Positions 1-5,488 of a stretch of 5,488 nucleotides of DNA are shown one piece after another. Under the pieces are notes generated by a model. That model had not been told where the DNA came from. It ran no database searches and saw nothing but the letters and a program-made list of their open reading frames with translations. Origin of the DNA: an uncultured cyanobacterium (GTDB taxonomy: Bacteria > Cyanobacteriota > Cyanobacteriia > Phormidesmidales > Phormidesmidaceae). The stretch covers positions 1-5,488 of the forward strand of contig CALHGI010000381.1 of assembly GCA_938029995.1 (NCBI GenBank). The letters are read 5' to 3'. The first letter of the stretch is position 1, and each line of letters starts with the position of its first letter. The translations under genes were made by a program, and so were the position numbers.

Positions 1-527
1 AATAGCCGACTCGACCAGGCATCAAAAACAATATGATGGGTGGTGATCAACAGAATATGATCCTGCTGGGTGTGGGTATATAGGCTGACTCGAAACAGAG
101 GACCTTGCTCTAGGCTAAAGGGCTGTTCATGGCTGGTGGCAACGGTTTGTTCAAGATAGTCCCGGTTCCAGGTTGTGGCATCGATCTGATTAAAGTGCAC
201 CGATGCCGTATCACTCACCACCTGTCTAGGGCTGCCATCTGCCTGGGTGGTAAAGGTGGTCCGTAGGCTGGGGTGCCGATTAACCAGGGTTTGAAACGTT
301 TGCTTCAGGGCTAACACATCCACCAAAGACTTAATCCCCACCGGCATACTTAAATTGTAAGCAGGACTGGCTGGGTAACTTTGGTGTAAGAACCACAGGG
401 CTCGTTGTCCATAGGATAGGGGGAACGAACTCCTTTCCTGTTGAGCTTTGTCTTGTAACAGCTTCGCCAGTAGGGTCCGTTTCTCTTCGGTGGACAGTTG
501 GGGAGCAGTGTTTAGAAAATCGGTCAT
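1..527 (-). CDS. NRPS protein, N-terminal part: docking-like helix and start of a condensation domain (3' end outside window)
   Basis: This is the first 175 codons of a gene that runs off the left edge with no stop. Condensation domains join the acyl or aminoacyl group on an upstream carrier to the amino acid on their own module's carrier. Residues 11-30 (LSTEEKRTLLAKLLQDKAQQ) look like the short helix that precedes such domains when the donor carrier is on another protein. Core C1 is LSYGQRALWFL (37-47), C2 is RHPSLRTTF (84-92), and C3 is HHIVFDAWS (164-172) with the catalytic second His at 165. The Gly usual after the C3 Asp is Ala here. A full domain is about 450 residues, so less than half is seen. 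The FPLSYGQRALWFL opening is typical of hybrid PKS/NRPS enzymes. The start is ATG at 527, 66 bp after the preceding gene on the same strand, so co-transcription is likely. Domains after C are unknown. Confidence 0.93.
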   Translation of the reverse strand, partial: MTDFLNTAPQLSTEEKRTLLAKLLQDKAQQERSSFPLSYGQRALWFLHQSYPASPAYNLSMPVGIKSLVDVLALKQTFQTLVNRHPSLRTTFTTQADGSPRQVVSDTASVHFNQIDATTWNRDYLEQTVATSHEQPFSLEQGPLFRVSLYTHTQQDHILLITTHHIVFDAWSSRL

Positions 528-536
528 GAATGGATG

Positions 537-545
537 CCTTTTTTT
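537..545 (-). promoter_or_regulatory. Candidate ribosome binding site of the condensation-domain gene
   Basis: On the minus strand an AAAAAAAGG tract ends 9 bases before the ATG at 527. It is a weak, A-rich Shine-Dalgarno-like site, and it supports 527 as the start. No convincing promoter or terminator is visible in the 66-bp gap (528-593), which fits translation from a shared transcript with the upstream A-T gene. Confidence 0.4.
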
Positions 546-593
546 GAAAATTAAAGGGATGTTGCTGATTTGGGGAGAAGAGTTGTACAGCCG

Positions 594-2714
594 TTAGCTA
601 GGCAATAATGTCCGCAATAAATCATCAAGGTCCTGATCGGTCATCTGATCCAAGTTGTCTAAGGCTTGGGTGGATGTTGTGAACCGGGTGGATTGCAGGG
701 GCTGAACCGTTGATGGGGTGTTTGTGTTGTTTGCGATCGCACGGTCACTGGACAATGAAGCGTTTCCTAACGTCCCACTAACATGACTGGTGATATAAGT
801 GGTTAAACCATCAATACTCAGCCCGGTCATCAATTTTGAAACGGCAATGTCAGCGTGAAAAACCTCTTTCACCTGATTTTTCAGTTGCATGGCCAGTAAC
901 GAATCTAACCCCAGGTGGTTAAGATTTGCGTGAGAGTCCAGCTGATCCGACTGGAGACACAGTAATTTCGCCACCAATCGTTGACAGTCCATGCGCAACC
1001 GTTCATGGCGCTGCTCATCCCCCCGCCCGTTATGGCGGCCATCGGTTAAATCGTCTTGGGGGCAGGGCTCTGGGGCCATGGAGGCAGCGACCTTAGGCAA
1101 GGCATTCCGATCTAACTTGCCATTAACATTTAATGGCAGCGCAGCTAAGACAACAAACTGGGCTGGCACCATATAGCTCGGCAGCTGTGTTTGCAGCCAA
1201 CTGCGTAATGCATTGACATTGGGGCTATTATCCCTAGTTACAATATAGGCACATAAACGCTTTTGGCCTGGTGTAACCTCCCAAGCCGCCACAGCAGTCT
1301 GCACAATGGCGGGATGCTGCTCCAGACAACTTTCAATTTCCCCTAATTCAATTCGAAATCCCCTAATTTTTACCTGCTGATCCACTCGCCCCATAAATTG
1401 GAGCGCTCCATTGGGGAGATATTTACCTAAATCCTTAGTGCGGTAAAGGCAAGATAGGGATGAAGGATGAATTGAAAAATGTTCAGCTGTCAATTCTGGA
1501 CGGTTGAGATATCCCTGGGCTAAGCCCACCCCGCCGATGTATATTTCACCCACCTCTCCTGAGGCTACCGGACTCAACCCATCGTCCAAAATATAAACTT
1601 GAACATCATCCACCGCATAACCAATGGGGATGACAGGAGAGGTATCCGAAGATTGACAGGTCCAGGCGGTGGCCATAATTGACGCCTCCGTCGGCCCATA
1701 CAGATTATGCAAACTGACCACCCCCTCTGGCAGTTGCTGAAACAGTCGCTGTTGAGTCTTTAACGGCAGCGCTTCACCCCCGCAAAAAATACGTTTCAAT
1801 GACTGGCATTGTTCTAAGCCGGATTGATCTAGCAGTACCCTGAGCAGAGAGGGAACGACACTGAGAACAGATATTTTATAATTGCGAACGACGTTAATAA
1901 AATAACCAGCGTCTAACAAGGTATCGGGTTCAATCAGTACGATTTGGGCCCCCACGGCTAAGGGCCTAAAAATTTCCAACACCGAAGGATCAAAGCACAG
2001 GGAGGTTGTTTGTAACAACCGATCTTCGGTACAGAGGGGAAAATTCTTCTGTAGCCAAGATAGTCGGCTGCAAACACCATTATGGGCAATCATCACCCCC
2101 TTGGGCCGGCCAGTGGAACCCGAGGTATAAATGACATACATCAGGTTTTCGACATCTGTTATGGCCGTCGTGACATCGGAACCAGACTGGGAAGGCGTCG
2201 GCAGGGGGCGATCAACACATAGGAGGGTAATATCCCCATGGGGCAAATATTGTTTTAGGACACCTTCCGTAGAAGTGTGACATAACAGCAGCTTGACCTG
2301 AGTATCCTGCAAAATAAACCCGATCCGTTCCGGGGGATAATGGGGATCAATCGGGACATAGGCTCCCCCCGCTTTGAGAATCCCCAAGGTGCCCACCACC
2401 ATATCGATGGAGCGCTCCATCGATATGCCCACCAGATGATTGGGACCCACACCCAGGGCAGACAAGTGCTGGGCCAATGCATTGGCCTTTTGATTGAGCT
2501 GCTGATAAGTGACTTCAGTGGTTTCCGTAATCAGGGCAATGGCATCCGGCGTTCTCTGAACCTGCTGTTCAAATAGGGTATGGATACAAGCCCCTTGATT
2601 GGGCAGTTCTATGGGGCGAGAATTATCTTGTCTGGTGCCTAAATGGTACTGTCCAGGCATGGTGGAACATTGAGCCGACGGGGCTTGAGTATGGGGAGTA
2701 GAGGTAGAGGCCAT
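594..2714 (-). CDS. Stand-alone NRPS adenylation-carrier (A-T) protein with C-terminal docking-like tail
   Basis: This complete 706-residue protein activates a carboxylic acid, probably an amino acid, with ATP and loads it onto its own carrier arm. Adenylation motifs in order are: VTYQQLN (68-74), LKAGGAYVPID (113-123), YTSGSTGRPKGV (196-207), FDPSVLEIF (241-249), NLYGPTE (337-343), GEIYIGGVGLAQGYLN (389-404), YRTKDLGKYLPNG (424-436), GRVDQQVKIRGFRIELGE (442-459), LPSYMVPAQF (511-520) and NVNGKLDR (529-536, Lys533). The T domain (about 573-645) has LGLDSL with phosphopantetheine Ser605, more PKS-ACP-like than the usual GGDS/GGHS of NRPSs. A Ser/Thr/Asn-rich linker and an acidic helix (about 685-704) end the protein. 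There is no condensation domain: only about 45 residues precede A. That points to a loading module, or one served in trans. The aligned pocket residues read D-P-L-S-F-G-L-I-M-K, which matches no code I recall; Gly-type codes share six positions, too few for a call. The start is ATG 2714; an in-frame TGA at 2726-2724 rules out an earlier one, and no Shine-Dalgarno is evident. Confidence 0.95.
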   Translation of the reverse strand: MASTSTPHTQAPSAQCSTMPGQYHLGTRQDNSRPIELPNQGACIHTLFEQQVQRTPDAIALITETTEVTYQQLNQKANALAQHLSALGVGPNHLVGISMERSIDMVVGTLGILKAGGAYVPIDPHYPPERIGFILQDTQVKLLLCHTSTEGVLKQYLPHGDITLLCVDRPLPTPSQSGSDVTTAITDVENLMYVIYTSGSTGRPKGVMIAHNGVCSRLSWLQKNFPLCTEDRLLQTTSLCFDPSVLEIFRPLAVGAQIVLIEPDTLLDAGYFINVVRNYKISVLSVVPSLLRVLLDQSGLEQCQSLKRIFCGGEALPLKTQQRLFQQLPEGVVSLHNLYGPTEASIMATAWTCQSSDTSPVIPIGYAVDDVQVYILDDGLSPVASGEVGEIYIGGVGLAQGYLNRPELTAEHFSIHPSSLSCLYRTKDLGKYLPNGALQFMGRVDQQVKIRGFRIELGEIESCLEQHPAIVQTAVAAWEVTPGQKRLCAYIVTRDNSPNVNALRSWLQTQLPSYMVPAQFVVLAALPLNVNGKLDRNALPKVAASMAPEPCPQDDLTDGRHNGRGDEQRHERLRMDCQRLVAKLLCLQSDQLDSHANLNHLGLDSLLAMQLKNQVKEVFHADIAVSKLMTGLSIDGLTTYITSHVSGTLGNASLSSDRAIANNTNTPSTVQPLQSTRFTTSTQALDNLDQMTDQDLDDLLRTLLPS
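733..740. repeat. HIP1 octamer GCGATCGC
   Basis: This is the highly iterated palindrome found throughout many cyanobacterial genomes, here within TGCGATCGCA (732-741). It lies in the linker between the carrier domain and the C-terminal tail of the A-T protein. It is the only exact copy seen in the window, so it is mild support for a cyanobacterial origin. HIP1-rich genomes usually carry several copies in this length. Confidence 0.85.
1399..1410. repeat. 12-bp palindrome TGGAGCGCTCCA, copy 1
   Basis: This perfect palindrome lies in the A-T gene, where it falls in codons for Asn435-Gln439 just after the A7 motif. The same 12 bases form the centre of the 28-bp palindrome at 2400-2427, but there in another reading frame. 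The repeat is therefore not explained by repeated protein sequence. Confidence 0.8.
1981..2030. repeat. Imperfect two-tier inverted repeat inside the A-T gene
   Basis: An outer stem pairs ACCGAAGGATC (1981-1991) with GATCTTCGGT (2021-2030), with one bulged base. It encloses an inner perfect 7-bp stem, GGTTGTT (2004-2010) with AACAACC (2014-2020), around a 3-base loop. It sits over the codons of the A4 pocket motif (SLCFDPSVLEIF region). It could form a stable mRNA hairpin, or could be chance; no function is claimed. Confidence 0.5.
2400..2427. repeat. Perfect 28-bp palindrome inside the A-T gene
   Basis: The half-site CATATCGATGGAGC (2400-2413) is followed directly by its exact reverse complement (2414-2427), with no spacer. 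The pairing breaks at the next bases out (C2399 and C2428). The stretch codes for Ile97 to Met105 of the A-T protein, in the conserved segment between motifs A1 and A2, and the frame is intact. The centre TGGAGCGCTCCA is repeated at 1399-1410. It could extrude as a cruciform, fold in mRNA, or bind a dimeric protein; none of these is shown. Confidence 0.9.
2472..2487. repeat. Perfect 16-bp palindrome inside the A-T gene
   Basis: GGCCAATG (2472-2479) is followed immediately by CATTGGCC (2480-2487). It lies 44 bp from the 28-bp palindrome and covers the codons for Lys76-Ala81 (KANALA) just after motif A1. A 16-bp palindrome alone could arise by chance in a window this long; its closeness to the larger one is what makes it worth marking. 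Confidence 0.85.
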
Positions 2715-2777
2715 GGGAAATTGTCAAAGAACTAGGGGGTCAATAAAAACGTGCTTATGGGGAGAGGACTCTAGGGA

Positions 2778-2832
2778 AACACTTTGTCTAACCTGGGAGG
2801 ACTGAATCCCGGGGCGGTCAGACTAAAGTGTT
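2778..2832 (-). repeat. Long inverted repeat in the PKS / A-T spacer; possible 3'-end hairpin
   Basis: AACACTTTGTCT (2778-2789) and AGACTAAAGTGTT (2820-2832) pair over 12 bp with a single bulge at 2824. The enclosed 30 bases hold a second stem, 2792-2798 with 2807-2813, centred on an 8-base loop. On the minus strand the structure begins 8 bases after the PKS stop codon, where a terminator, a stabilising 3' hairpin or a partial attenuator would sit. Only about three T residues follow the stem on that strand, so a classical intrinsic terminator is not supported. The inner stem has an A.C mismatch on the minus strand but a G.U pair on the plus strand. Confidence 0.6.
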
Positions 2833-2840
2833 GCCGCCAG

Positions 2841-5488
2841 CTAGCCGCCTGCCAAAATAGTCGAAAAATGAGCTGCCAAGGTATCTACATGGGGAGATTC
2901 AAAGATTGACATGTGTCCACCGGGGCAAGATAAAGCCTTGACGTTCCCTTGCACATACCTTTTCCACCCCATATCTTGTTCAGAAAAGGTATTCTCAAAC
3001 AGATCATTGGCACGAATCACCCAAACGTCACCAGAGCAATGCTGGGGTTGGTAGGCGAGGGCGATCTTAACTTGATGATGGTAAATGGCATCATTCAAAA
3101 GACCCTCCGTGGGAAGCTTGAGTCGTCGATAAAGCCTGTATTGTTGCTCACGGAGCTTTAATCCCCACCCATGGGATTCATAGGTCCAGCGCTGCTTAAC
3201 TTTCCTAAAAAAGTAGCCCATGCCCAGTTCCCGGAATTTTTGCCAATATTGGCCGTAGCGCTGGTCAATGGGGGTGATAGAAGTCCCGTCAGGGGTGGCG
3301 CGGTCCATGATAACGACCGCCCCTAGGGTATCTCCTTGGTGGAGCAGCTGCTGGGCTATTTCATAGGCTAAAAAGCCTCCGAAGGATGGTCCGGCAACAA
3401 AGTAAGGGCCTTCAGGTTGTACCCTTTTCATTTGCTGAATGTAGTATTCAGCCATGGCCTCGGTGCTATTAAAGCGGTGGTCCAGCCCGTTGAGCAGCAC
3501 TGATTCAATCCCATACACCGACCGTTCAGTGTTTAATCGCTCCACTAAGGGTTGATAGAACAAAATACTAGGGCCAACGGCATGGATCAAAAACAGGGGC
3601 GGCTGATCCCCACGGCCTGATTTTAAGGGCATGATGCAGGGGGGCAGTGTCGCGGATGCCGGGGCGGGCACGGACTGTTCCCCTAGGGCCTGGGCAATGG
3701 CTTCAATGGTCGGCGTTTGAAACAGGCGATTAATGGAAAACTTTTGTCCCAGTTGTCGCTCAATCTCAGAGACTACCTGAACACCAATCAGGGAATCTCC
3801 TCCCAAGGCAAAAAAGCTATCTTGACGCTGAATTGAATTTACCCCCAATAAACTTTGCCAAATGTGGGCGATGGTGCGCTCCGTTTCATTCGCAAACTCT
3901 GTTGAGGATACGCCTTCGGTGGTGGAATCGTTCATCGCACCCACGGCTACATCGGCTTGACCTAGCTTTTCAATAGATTTAAAAGTGATCCATTGATCAA
4001 CCCTAGTTTGTAGATCCCCGGTGGAAACAATCACCTGCTGTAGTTGTTGCTGAGCTAAAATGCGCTGCAGCACCCCTACCCCTTCTTGGGGGGTGAGGGC
4101 TAATTTGCCCAAATCTTGACCCACCGCAACGTCCTGTTGGGCGATGTCCTGTTGGGCTCGCTGCCAAGCGTCCCAATTTACACTCATCCAAGGAAAGTGA
4201 CTGGACTGATTGCGCTGGGCCACAAAGGTATCCATAAAAGTATTGGCGGCGGCATAGGTGGCCAGGCCCAACCCCCCGAGAAGGGTGGAGATGGAGGACA
4301 TCACTAAGCAAAAATCAGGCTGCTGTGGCTGTAAAACCTTGTCTAAGATCAACAAACCGTCCACCTTGGCTTGGAACTGGGCCTCGCATGTTGTCCGATG
4401 GGCCGACTCAACATAAGTTGATTCCACCAGGCCCGCCCCATGGATCACGCCGTTGAGCATGCCAAAGCGTTTCTGGGTTTGGGCAATGACTGTTTTCATG
4501 GAGTGCAGGTCACTGACATTCGCCTCGGCTACCCACACCTCAGCCCCTAGGGCTTGTAACTGTTGAATTTTACGAATTTTACGACTGATGGGGTGGGTCT
4601 CATCGTGGGAGGATAGCCAGGTTGAGTAGTCCCCAGGGGCAGGAAATTTAGAACGGCTGGTTAGAACCAGTTTGGCGTGAACCCATTGGGCCAGATATTC
4701 AGCCAGGGTCAGGCCAATATTCCCCAGCCCTCCAGTAATCAGATAGACGCCGTTTTCCTTTAAACCCGGTGGCTGTTCACGCAACTCTACGGATTCAACG
4801 GTACTGACCCAGCGATGCTCACCCCGATAGGCCACGACTGGAGTATGGCTCCTCGCTTGAACTTCACCGAGTAATTGCCCCAATAGCCGATCGGTGGGAG
4901 TTGTTTTTCCATTGGGTATAACAACATCAATGCTAGAACAGGTGATGTTGGCATATTCCTGGGGAATAACCTTACAAGCGCCTAGGGTAAGGGCTTTGGC
5001 TGGACAAAGGGATTCATCGCCCATGACCGTTTGAGTCCCGTTGGACATGACGTTGATGTGACAAGACCCAGGGACGTTTTGACGTTGAATGGCCTGTACC
5101 AGATAAATTAAGCTATAAAAGCCTAGGGATTTTAGGGTTTCAACGGATTTCTCAGGGGCCTTGTTAGCTTTTATGGGTTGAACAGTCCAGCTATGGATAA
5201 TGGTTTCTGGAAACCGCTGGCGGGCAACAATTTGGCTGACTAATTTCAGGTAGTCACCGGGCTCTGTCGGATTGATCACATATTCGTCGTCCCTGAGCTG
5301 GGCAAAACGCTTGCCAGCCTTGACCAAGGTGGTGCTATCCCCCTGGAACTGGAGTTTACTGGCGAGCTGATGGCCCAGTCCCCATGTATCTGCAAAAATC
5401 AGAATAGATGAGGGTTCTGTTGTGGGCTGAGACTGTTGTATTGGCAGGGTGGCTCGTTGCCAGGAGGGGGCATAAAACCACTCTGACA
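2841..5488 (-). CDS. Type I PKS, C-terminal part: ketoreductase - carrier - thioesterase (5' end outside window)
   Basis: The frame is open from the right edge (first whole codon at 5486) to a TAG at 2843-2841, giving 881 residues of a larger protein. A TTG at 5327 is only an internal Leu codon. Residues 1-185 are the KR structural half, opening with WFYAPSW and containing KVIPQEY. The catalytic KR half has TGGLGNIG (251-258) for NADPH, then Lys374, Ser398, Tyr411 and Asn415, and should reduce a beta-keto group to hydroxyl. It carries the SRKIRKIQ insert seen in many cyanobacterial and myxobacterial PKSs. The carrier (about 527-602) has FFALGGDSL with Ser565, an NRPS-like sequence. The type I thioesterase (about 628-878) has GPSFG (Ser701), a likely Asp728 (IMDRATP) and His858 (GGHMS), which would release the chain by hydrolysis or cyclisation. 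The usual HPxGG oxyanion segment reads HAVGP. KS and AT domains are expected upstream. Ending in a thioesterase before an apparent starter module is unusual gene order. Confidence 0.95.
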   Translation of the reverse strand, partial: SEWFYAPSWQRATLPIQQSQPTTEPSSILIFADTWGLGHQLASKLQFQGDSTTLVKAGKRFAQLRDDEYVINPTEPGDYLKLVSQIVARQRFPETIIHSWTVQPIKANKAPEKSVETLKSLGFYSLIYLVQAIQRQNVPGSCHINVMSNGTQTVMGDESLCPAKALTLGACKVIPQEYANITCSSIDVVIPNGKTTPTDRLLGQLLGEVQARSHTPVVAYRGEHRWVSTVESVELREQPPGLKENGVYLITGGLGNIGLTLAEYLAQWVHAKLVLTSRSKFPAPGDYSTWLSSHDETHPISRKIRKIQQLQALGAEVWVAEANVSDLHSMKTVIAQTQKRFGMLNGVIHGAGLVESTYVESAHRTTCEAQFQAKVDGLLILDKVLQPQQPDFCLVMSSISTLLGGLGLATYAAANTFMDTFVAQRNQSSHFPWMSVNWDAWQRAQQDIAQQDVAVGQDLGKLALTPQEGVGVLQRILAQQQLQQVIVSTGDLQTRVDQWITFKSIEKLGQADVAVGAMNDSTTEGVSSTEFANETERTIAHIWQSLLGVNSIQRQDSFFALGGDSLIGVQVVSEIERQLGQKFSINRLFQTPTIEAIAQALGEQSVPAPASATLPPCIMPLKSGRGDQPPLFLIHAVGPSILFYQPLVERLNTERSVYGIESVLLNGLDHRFNSTEAMAEYYIQQMKRVQPEGPYFVAGPSFGGFLAYEIAQQLLHQGDTLGAVVIMDRATPDGTSITPIDQRYGQYWQKFRELGMGYFFRKVKQRWTYESHGWGLKLREQQYRLYRRLKLPTEGLLNDAIYHHQVKIALAYQPQHCSGDVWVIRANDLFENTFSEQDMGWKRYVQGNVKALSCPGGHMSIFESPHVDTLAAHFSTILAGG

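Noticed and set aside
991..1176. Plus-strand open frame of 61 codons opposite the A-T gene
   Set aside because: It is a shadow of the strongly supported minus-strand A/T-domain coding sequence; its translation is low-complexity and has no recognisable motif.
1340..1368. Direct repeat CCCCTAATT (1340-1348 and 1360-1368)
   Set aside because: It is explained by similar codons in the conserved A8 motif (IRGFRIELGEI).
2255..2576. Short frames on both strands (2255-2482 minus, 2340-2576 plus) over the A-domain N-terminal half
   Set aside because: Both overlap conserved A1-A2 coding sequence in other frames, and their translations resemble nothing coherent.
594..2714. A-T protein as a fatty acyl-AMP ligase or acyl-CoA ligase
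   Set aside because: The full NRPS adenylation motif set (NLYGPTE, GRVDQQVKIRGFRIELGE, NGKLDR) and an Asp at the amino-group-binding position fit an NRPS A domain, and no FAAL-specific insert was seen.
2722..2727. TTGACA on the minus strand just upstream of the A-T start, as a -35 box
   Set aside because: It lies only 7 bases before the ATG, so any -10 box and transcription start would fall inside the coding region; no TATAAT-like partner was seen at the right spacing.
2778..2832. Spacer stem-loop as a classical intrinsic terminator
   Set aside because: The stem is followed by only about three T residues on the minus strand, and its outer pairs are A/T-rich; it was kept as an inverted repeat of unknown role.
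2949..3161. Plus-strand 70-codon frame opposite the thioesterase
   Set aside because: It is antisense to conserved TE sequence including the catalytic His region, with no ribosome binding site and no family resemblance.
3434..3452. Hairpin GCTGAAT / ATTCAGC with a 5-base loop in the TE coding sequence
   Set aside because: A 7-bp perfect stem with a short loop is expected several times by chance in a sequence of this length.
4003..4311. Minus-strand 102-codon frame and plus-strand frame 4116-4307 over the ketoreductase
   Set aside because: They are out-of-frame shadows of the KR active-site region, whose motifs are intact in the main frame.
5325..5327. TTG at 5327 as a gene start
   Set aside because: The frame continues upstream without a stop to the window edge and encodes the WFYAPSW opening of the KR structural domain, so the gene starts outside the window.

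Overview
The window is part of a modular polyketide synthase / non-ribosomal peptide synthetase (PKS/NRPS) gene cluster. All recognisable genes are on the minus strand, so transcription runs from high to low coordinates. A cyanobacterial host is the best guess. The evidence is one HIP1-type octamer (GCGATCGC), base composition near 50% GC by eye, Leu codon use rich in CTA/TTA/TTG, and module sequences of the kind common in cyanobacterial hybrid clusters (the KR insert with SRKIRKIQ, a C domain opening FPLSYGQRALWFL, and an acidic tail after the carrier domain). No tRNA, rRNA, CRISPR array, transposase or integrase gene was seen.

Layout in transcription order. (1) 5488-2841: the 3' end of a large PKS gene, open at the window edge. 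It encodes a ketoreductase with its structural half, a carrier domain of GGDS type, and a C-terminal type I thioesterase. This is a chain-terminating module; its KS and AT must lie beyond the window. (2) 2840-2715: a 126-bp spacer with a long imperfect inverted repeat just after the PKS stop codon. (3) 2714-594: a complete 706-residue protein with an adenylation domain and a carrier domain but no condensation domain. It is followed by a low-complexity linker and a short acidic C-terminal helix. (4) 593-528: a 66-bp spacer with a weak ribosome binding site. (5) 527-1: the 5' end of another NRPS gene, beginning with a docking-like helix and the first 40% or so of a condensation domain, cut off just after its HHxxxD motif.

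How they may work together (inference). The stand-alone A-T protein probably loads an amino or related carboxylic acid and passes it, through its C-terminal tail, to the condensation domain of the next protein. The thioesterase-ended PKS probably finishes and releases a chain, yet it is encoded upstream of what looks like a starter module. The gene order is therefore probably not colinear with the assembly order, or two sub-pathways are juxtaposed. The substrate code read from the adenylation domain (D-P-L-S-F-G-L-I-M-K) is not one I can match to a known amino acid.

Beyond the genes, the A-T coding sequence contains unusually good palindromes. There is a perfect 28-bp palindrome at 2400-2427 and a perfect 16-bp one at 2472-2487. 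The 12-bp core of the first recurs at 1399-1410 in a different reading frame.
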